Source of the DNA: an uncultured Moraxellaceae bacterium
GTDB lineage: Bacteria; Pseudomonadota; Gammaproteobacteria; Pseudomonadales; Moraxellaceae
Length of the DNA: 8,986 nucleotides
Direction: 5' to 3'
Assembly: GCA_937928295.1 (NCBI GenBank)
Contig: CALEYY010000112.1
Span: 1 to 8,986 of the forward strand
The position numbers and the translations under genes were made by a program. Numbering within the stretch: the stretch's first letter is position 1; every line of letters begins with the position of its first letter. This document shows positions 5,893 through 8,986 of the stretch, piece by piece. The notes under the pieces are model-generated. The model did no database searches. It was not told where the DNA came from and saw only the letters and a list, made by a program, of their open reading frames with translations.

Positions 5893-8349
5893 TTACATCA
5901 TCTTCAGGAATTCACGCAGCGCGTACTTGTCTTCTTTCGACAAGCTCACGCCGAACTGGTGACCCTTGTTTTCCACCGGATCATCACAGCCCATGAACAG
6001 CGGCTTGTGCGGATTCTGCGATGCCACATTGGCCACCGGCGTACCCTTCGGCACCGGAATCTTCGGGTAACCCTGCATGTCTTCACGCGCGGTGACATGC
6101 ATGTCTTCCGTGGTCAGCAGCGTCTTCTGCGGGCGATGCACGGAGTCCTTGGGATTGTCCGAGGTCATCAGCTCATCGAAAGACATTTCAAACTGCTTGA
6201 TACGGCCCGACAAGGTGTAGTCCGGCGAACCATCCGGCAGGAAGGTCACTTCGCCAATCGCGTTGTTGTGCATGAATGGCGCCGTAGCCCAAACCGACAG
6301 CAGCGAGATGTTGCGCATGTAGCCAGGACCGCCTTCAACCTTGCTCTCACCCAGCTTCATACCGCCAATGAACGGAATCATGCGATTCAGCACATTCGGC
6401 ACGGAGCCCGGCGAAGGCGAGTTCTTGTAGGTCTCGGACGAAAACTCTTCCCAGATATGGCCCTTGTTGTGGTTGTTGTGCAGCGCACGGCACATATTGG
6501 TGCCAACAATGTTGAACGCGGTGCGCTCATCGTTGCCGAGCCAATCCTGGCCAAAGATGCCCTTTTCAACAAACTGCTTCGGACGCAGACGGCCCTGCTC
6601 ATCCTTCGCCAGGAAACGGGCGATGAACTTCGGATCGTTGCGCTCGGCTTCGCTGTATTCCGTCGTCCAGTAATCTTCCTTGCCGAAGATATGGCCTTCG
6701 TAGAACTTGCCCAGCGCATTCTTGTCGTTGCGGATGCTGGCCGGTGCCATCAGCGTGCTGTGGCAGGACGCACATTCCTTAGCAAAGACCTGACGGCCCT
6801 GCGGCACAACCTTGGTATCCACAAACTGGCTACCGACCTTGCCATCATTAGCATCCTTGGAGGCCATCAGGTAAGTCGGGCCGCCGGTGATCAGGAATGC
6901 TGTCAGATCGTCCATCTTGGCATCGGCATAGTTCCAAGGATCACACTCAGCCGCACACTGCATGATGCGCATCGGGCTTTGCTCGGTGCCACGACCGATC
7001 AAACGGCCCGGATACGGGAAGTTCGGCGTCCAGCACTCTTCCGTACACATGCCAATGTTGACATAGACACGGATCAGCGCGAGATGCTCGCCCACCGAGT
7101 CTTCCGCACCTTTCAATACATGGCGGGTGTTGGCCGTGCTGACCTTGCCCGTCACAGGATCTTTCATGACATGCGAGAAGAGACGCTTGTTATGGAAGTC
7201 CATGATGTTGTTTTGCGTGCCTGGATTGTGCATCCAGTCTGATGCCACCAACGAAGTATCGATAGTGCCGAGACGGCCGCCCTTGAGCACCTGACGAGCC
7301 GGGCTATTGGCTGGTGCGCCCTGGAAAAAGGCGTCCGGCTGAACAATATGCTGGTTGCCGATGGTGCCGCTCAAATTCGCCCAGGTCGGCTGGTTCGGAT
7401 TTTTCGGTGTGTTGGTCGGGTCGAAGCCGACATGGCACTGCACGCAGGGATGACCAATGATGAAACGCTTGTTCTGCTTGATTTCCAGCGGATCGTAGGC
7501 AGCGGTGCGCGGGTCATAAACGACTTTGCCGGCCGTATCCTTGATCGGATCAGCATAGTACTTACGATAGCCGAGAACGCCCGAAGAATGCGGGTCCTGG
7601 CACTTGTCATACCAGTTGGTCGAGGCATCACCCTGTACGCAATCCGGGTCGTTGATCAGGCCCCATTTGCTGAAACGATAAGGCCGTGTGCGTGTGTCCA
7701 GCCACGGGTAGTTCATGTTCTCTTTGCCAACCACGCGGGACTGCAGCAGATAGTTCTCGTCCTGGTTGCCGAAAGTGCCCTTGAACCAGACATCACGGCC
7801 ACGGCGGACCTGCTCACGCAGCGCCAGCGCCTTGGCCGGGTCTTTGGCTTCGACATCCTTGAACAGCTGACCGACATAGCGGCAGCCTTCGGCGTCGTAG
7901 CCCGTGGGCTGCGCCTGCGAACACGGTGGCGGCACATACTGAGGAATCGGCTCGGATGTCCAGGTCACCGGGTCGCCGCGCTTGTGCGTATCAGGCGAAG
8001 TACCTTCCTTCCACACCTTGCGAGCCGCGAGCGTGTCGTAGAAATGATCCTTGAACCATTGCTCACGCTGCTTCCAGTAAGGCGTGCCGGTATAAACACC
8101 CGTGGTCAGCTTGCGCTCGGCCAGATCGCCCAAGGACACACTGCGGAAAGTTGATGCATAAGGCTCGGAGCCTACGGGCACTTGCGTTGACGGCATGTCA
8201 TAGGCCGTCAATTCGGGAACTTTGGGTAAGGGGATGGTCTCGGGAACCGGAGGTACCGCAAACGGCTTGGGCGGCAGCGTTGCTACCTGCCATACACCGA
8301 GTACTACCACGGTCAAAAGGGCGCCAATTCCAAGCTGCTTTTTGTTCAT
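5893..8349 (-). CDS. Large diheme c-type cytochrome, RoxA/RoxB-like (MauG/CcpA superfamily)
   Basis: This 818-residue exported protein has a signal or anchor helix (residues 6-20), then a proline-rich linker (26-45). Heme c sites are CVQCH (302-306) and CASCH (526-530). After the first heme comes VGFDPTNTP and a GNQ motif (331-333); VYVNIG (428-433) lies between the hemes; SLLSVWATAPFMHNN (682-696) is the block that carries a His near the second heme in many diheme peroxidase relatives. Length after the second heme is close to that of rubber oxygenase RoxA, but the N-terminal part is about 100 residues longer. RoxA and RoxB cleave polyisoprene with O2; MauG and CcpA use peroxide. The substrate here cannot be read from sequence. 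H694 or H781 may be the distal ligand of the second heme. Ten non-heme cysteines include CTEEC (435-439) and CAAEC (465-469). AGGAG stands 5 bases before the ATG. The gene leads the cluster behind its own promoter. Confidence 0.8.
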   Translation of the reverse strand: MNKKQLGIGALLTVVVLGVWQVATLPPKPFAVPPVPETIPLPKVPELTAYDMPSTQVPVGSEPYASTFRSVSLGDLAERKLTTGVYTGTPYWKQREQWFKDHFYDTLAARKVWKEGTSPDTHKRGDPVTWTSEPIPQYVPPPCSQAQPTGYDAEGCRYVGQLFKDVEAKDPAKALALREQVRRGRDVWFKGTFGNQDENYLLQSRVVGKENMNYPWLDTRTRPYRFSKWGLINDPDCVQGDASTNWYDKCQDPHSSGVLGYRKYYADPIKDTAGKVVYDPRTAAYDPLEIKQNKRFIIGHPCVQCHVGFDPTNTPKNPNQPTWANLSGTIGNQHIVQPDAFFQGAPANSPARQVLKGGRLGTIDTSLVASDWMHNPGTQNNIMDFHNKRLFSHVMKDPVTGKVSTANTRHVLKGAEDSVGEHLALIRVYVNIGMCTEECWTPNFPYPGRLIGRGTEQSPMRIMQCAAECDPWNYADAKMDDLTAFLITGGPTYLMASKDANDGKVGSQFVDTKVVPQGRQVFAKECASCHSTLMAPASIRNDKNALGKFYEGHIFGKEDYWTTEYSEAERNDPKFIARFLAKDEQGRLRPKQFVEKGIFGQDWLGNDERTAFNIVGTNMCRALHNNHNKGHIWEEFSSETYKNSPSPGSVPNVLNRMIPFIGGMKLGESKVEGGPGYMRNISLLSVWATAPFMHNNAIGEVTFLPDGSPDYTLSGRIKQFEMSFDELMTSDNPKDSVHRPQKTLLTTEDMHVTAREDMQGYPKIPVPKGTPVANVASQNPHKPLFMGCDDPVENKGHQFGVSLSKEDKYALREFLKMM

Positions 8350-8405
8350 TATTGCTCCTGCTTGAGCTTTTTTTTGAAGTCTAATGCGGATGCTTCAAGC
8401 TCACA
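8350..8405 (-). promoter_or_regulatory. 5' leader of the RoxA-like gene
   Basis: The leader of about 56 bases begins near 8405, if the predicted promoter is right. It ends with AGGAG, CAATA and the ATG at 8349, a strong ribosome site. TTGAAG (8398-8393) and CTTCAA (8379-8374) can pair across a 13-base loop. GAGCTT (8402-8397) can instead pair with AAGCTC (8369-8364), next to a run of eight A. These folds are short, and a regulatory role is only a possibility. Confidence 0.45.
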
Positions 8406-8409
8406 ACTT

Positions 8410-8421
8410 GTACTATAGTAC
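8410..8421. promoter_or_regulatory. Perfect 12-bp palindrome, candidate operator
   Basis: GTACTATAGTAC is its own reverse complement and fully contains the -10 box TATAGT of the predicted promoter. A dimeric repressor bound here would block RNA polymerase. The size would suit a GntR- or TetR-type regulator, but no regulator gene is present in the window and I cannot assign one. The six bases at the centre are also a normal -10 sequence, so part of the symmetry could be chance. Confidence 0.5.
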
Positions 8422-8440
8422 CAATTATCGAGATGGTCAA
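8412..8440 (-). promoter_or_regulatory. Sigma70-type promoter for the redox cluster
   Basis: On the minus strand TTGACC (8440-8435) is followed by a 17-base spacer and TATAGT (8417-8412), close to the consensus with ideal spacing. The start of transcription would lie near 8405, about 56 bases before the ATG of the RoxA-like gene. It is in the 138-base gap after mnmE, so the cluster need not depend on mnmE transcription. Confidence 0.75.
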
Positions 8441-8487
8441 TTTATAGACACGAAAGTCAGGTTAATTTCCGACGAGCGGGTCTTCGG

Positions 8488-8986
8488 CTACTTGCCGATG
8501 CAGAACGAGGAGAAGATGCGACCAAGGAGGTCGTCGGAACTGAATGTCCCGGTGATTTCCGACAAGCATTGCTGGGCAAGACGCAAATCCTCTGCTGCCA
8601 ACTCACCGGCATGATTTGCGGTGAGCATTATTTCTGCCTGTGCCAAATACTGCTGAGCGCGCCGTAAGGCATCAACATGCCGGCGTCTAGCTGAAAATTG
8701 ACCTGTTCCTTCAGCTTCGTAGCCCATCAACGCCTTCAAATGCTGCTTCAGCTCAAACAGTCCCAACCCTTCCCTCGCGGACAACACAAGGCAAGGCACT
8801 CTCTGCTCAGCGATTGTTTGATGCGTCAGGCCCGCCGTTAACGCAGATTTGTCGCATTTGTTGGCCACCAGCGTCAGACGCTGGGGAATGGGGGCGAAAA
8901 ACTGCTGCAATTGCGCTTCGGGCGAATTTTCCGCGTTGCTGCAATCCCAGACAAAGAGAATCTGGTCGGCCTTTTCAACTTCGATT
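8488..8986 (-). CDS. mnmE: tRNA modification GTPase MnmE, C-terminal part (5' end outside window)
   Basis: The last 165 residues are present; the frame stays open to the window edge, so the gene begins outside. MnmE is a cytoplasmic GTPase that with MnmG makes the 5-(carboxymethyl)aminomethyl group on U34 of certain tRNAs. Visible parts are the end of the G domain, with FVWD, the G4 motif NKCD and the G5-like SAREG, followed by the helical C-terminal domain (ARRRHVDALRRAQQYL, AGELAAEDLRLAQQ, LSEITGTFSSDDLLGRIF) and the hallmark C-terminus FCIGK, whose Cys is conserved and important for activity. The stop is TAG. A TTG at 8910 could be misread as a start, but residues upstream of it (such as KADQILFVWD) match MnmE, so it is internal. 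I see no convincing terminator after the stop. Confidence 0.95.
   Translation of the reverse strand, partial: IEVEKADQILFVWDCSNAENSPEAQLQQFFAPIPQRLTLVANKCDKSALTAGLTHQTIAEQRVPCLVLSAREGLGLFELKQHLKALMGYEAEGTGQFSARRRHVDALRRAQQYLAQAEIMLTANHAGELAAEDLRLAQQCLSEITGTFSSDDLLGRIFSSFCIGK

Noticed and set aside
5959..7242. A 427-codon open frame on the plus strand opposite the large cytochrome gene.
   Set aside because: It lies wholly inside a well-supported gene on the other strand, shows no recognisable domain, and is rich in Arg, His and Ala as expected of a mirror frame in G+C-rich DNA.
5893..8349. Naming the large cytochrome roxA or a proven rubber oxygenase.
   Set aside because: The similarity is from heme spacing and motifs recalled from memory; the N-terminus and inter-heme segment differ, so function and symbol cannot be transferred.
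8469..8487. A weak inverted repeat just after the mnmE stop, considered as its terminator.
   Set aside because: The pairing is short and interrupted and there is no T-run after it on the minus strand.
8384..8614. A 76-codon plus-strand frame across the mnmE-cytochrome gap.
   Set aside because: It overlaps the end of mnmE and the minus-strand promoter, has no convincing ribosome site and no known motif.

Overview
The window looks like chromosomal DNA of a moderately G+C-rich Gram-negative bacterium, most probably a gammaproteobacterium. The housekeeping genes (mnmE, dbpA, yaeQ) read like the gammaproteobacterial versions, and there are several exported c-type cytochromes. I cannot name a genus. 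Every gene I support is on the minus strand, so the window is read from high to low coordinates. Long plus-strand frames are antisense shadows. No RNA gene, CRISPR array, insertion sequence, phage gene or attachment site was seen, and no gap without a gene exceeds about 140 bases.

Layout in transcription order. (1) 8986-8488 is the C-terminal end of mnmE, the tRNA-modifying GTPase, cut by the window edge. (2) 8487-8350 is an intergenic region with a strong sigma70-type promoter (TTGACC, 17 bp, TATAGT). A perfect 12-bp palindrome covers its -10 box and is a candidate operator. (3) 8349-2629 holds four exported or membrane redox genes: an 818-residue diheme cytochrome resembling RoxA/RoxB and MauG; a terminator with a UUCG-type loop; a 568-residue membrane-anchored diheme cytochrome; a 262-residue monoheme cytochrome with a Ca-loop-like motif and a possible FMN-binding-like C-terminal domain; and a 5-helix membrane protein rich in histidine. 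(4) 2581-35 holds dbpA (rRNA helicase), yaeQ and a yceI-family exported lipocalin-like gene, tightly packed.

How they may work together (inference). The four middle genes carry five CXXCH heme sites in total and a membrane protein whose histidines lie near both faces of the membrane. This fits a chain that passes electrons between the quinone pool or membrane and a large periplasmic or surface diheme enzyme. RoxA and RoxB cleave polyisoprene with O2, while MauG and CcpA relatives use peroxide or modify proteins, so the substrate here is open. This cluster is the best candidate for an undescribed system. The YceI-type protein downstream belongs to a family known to bind polyisoprenoids, a weak but suggestive link to an isoprenoid substrate.
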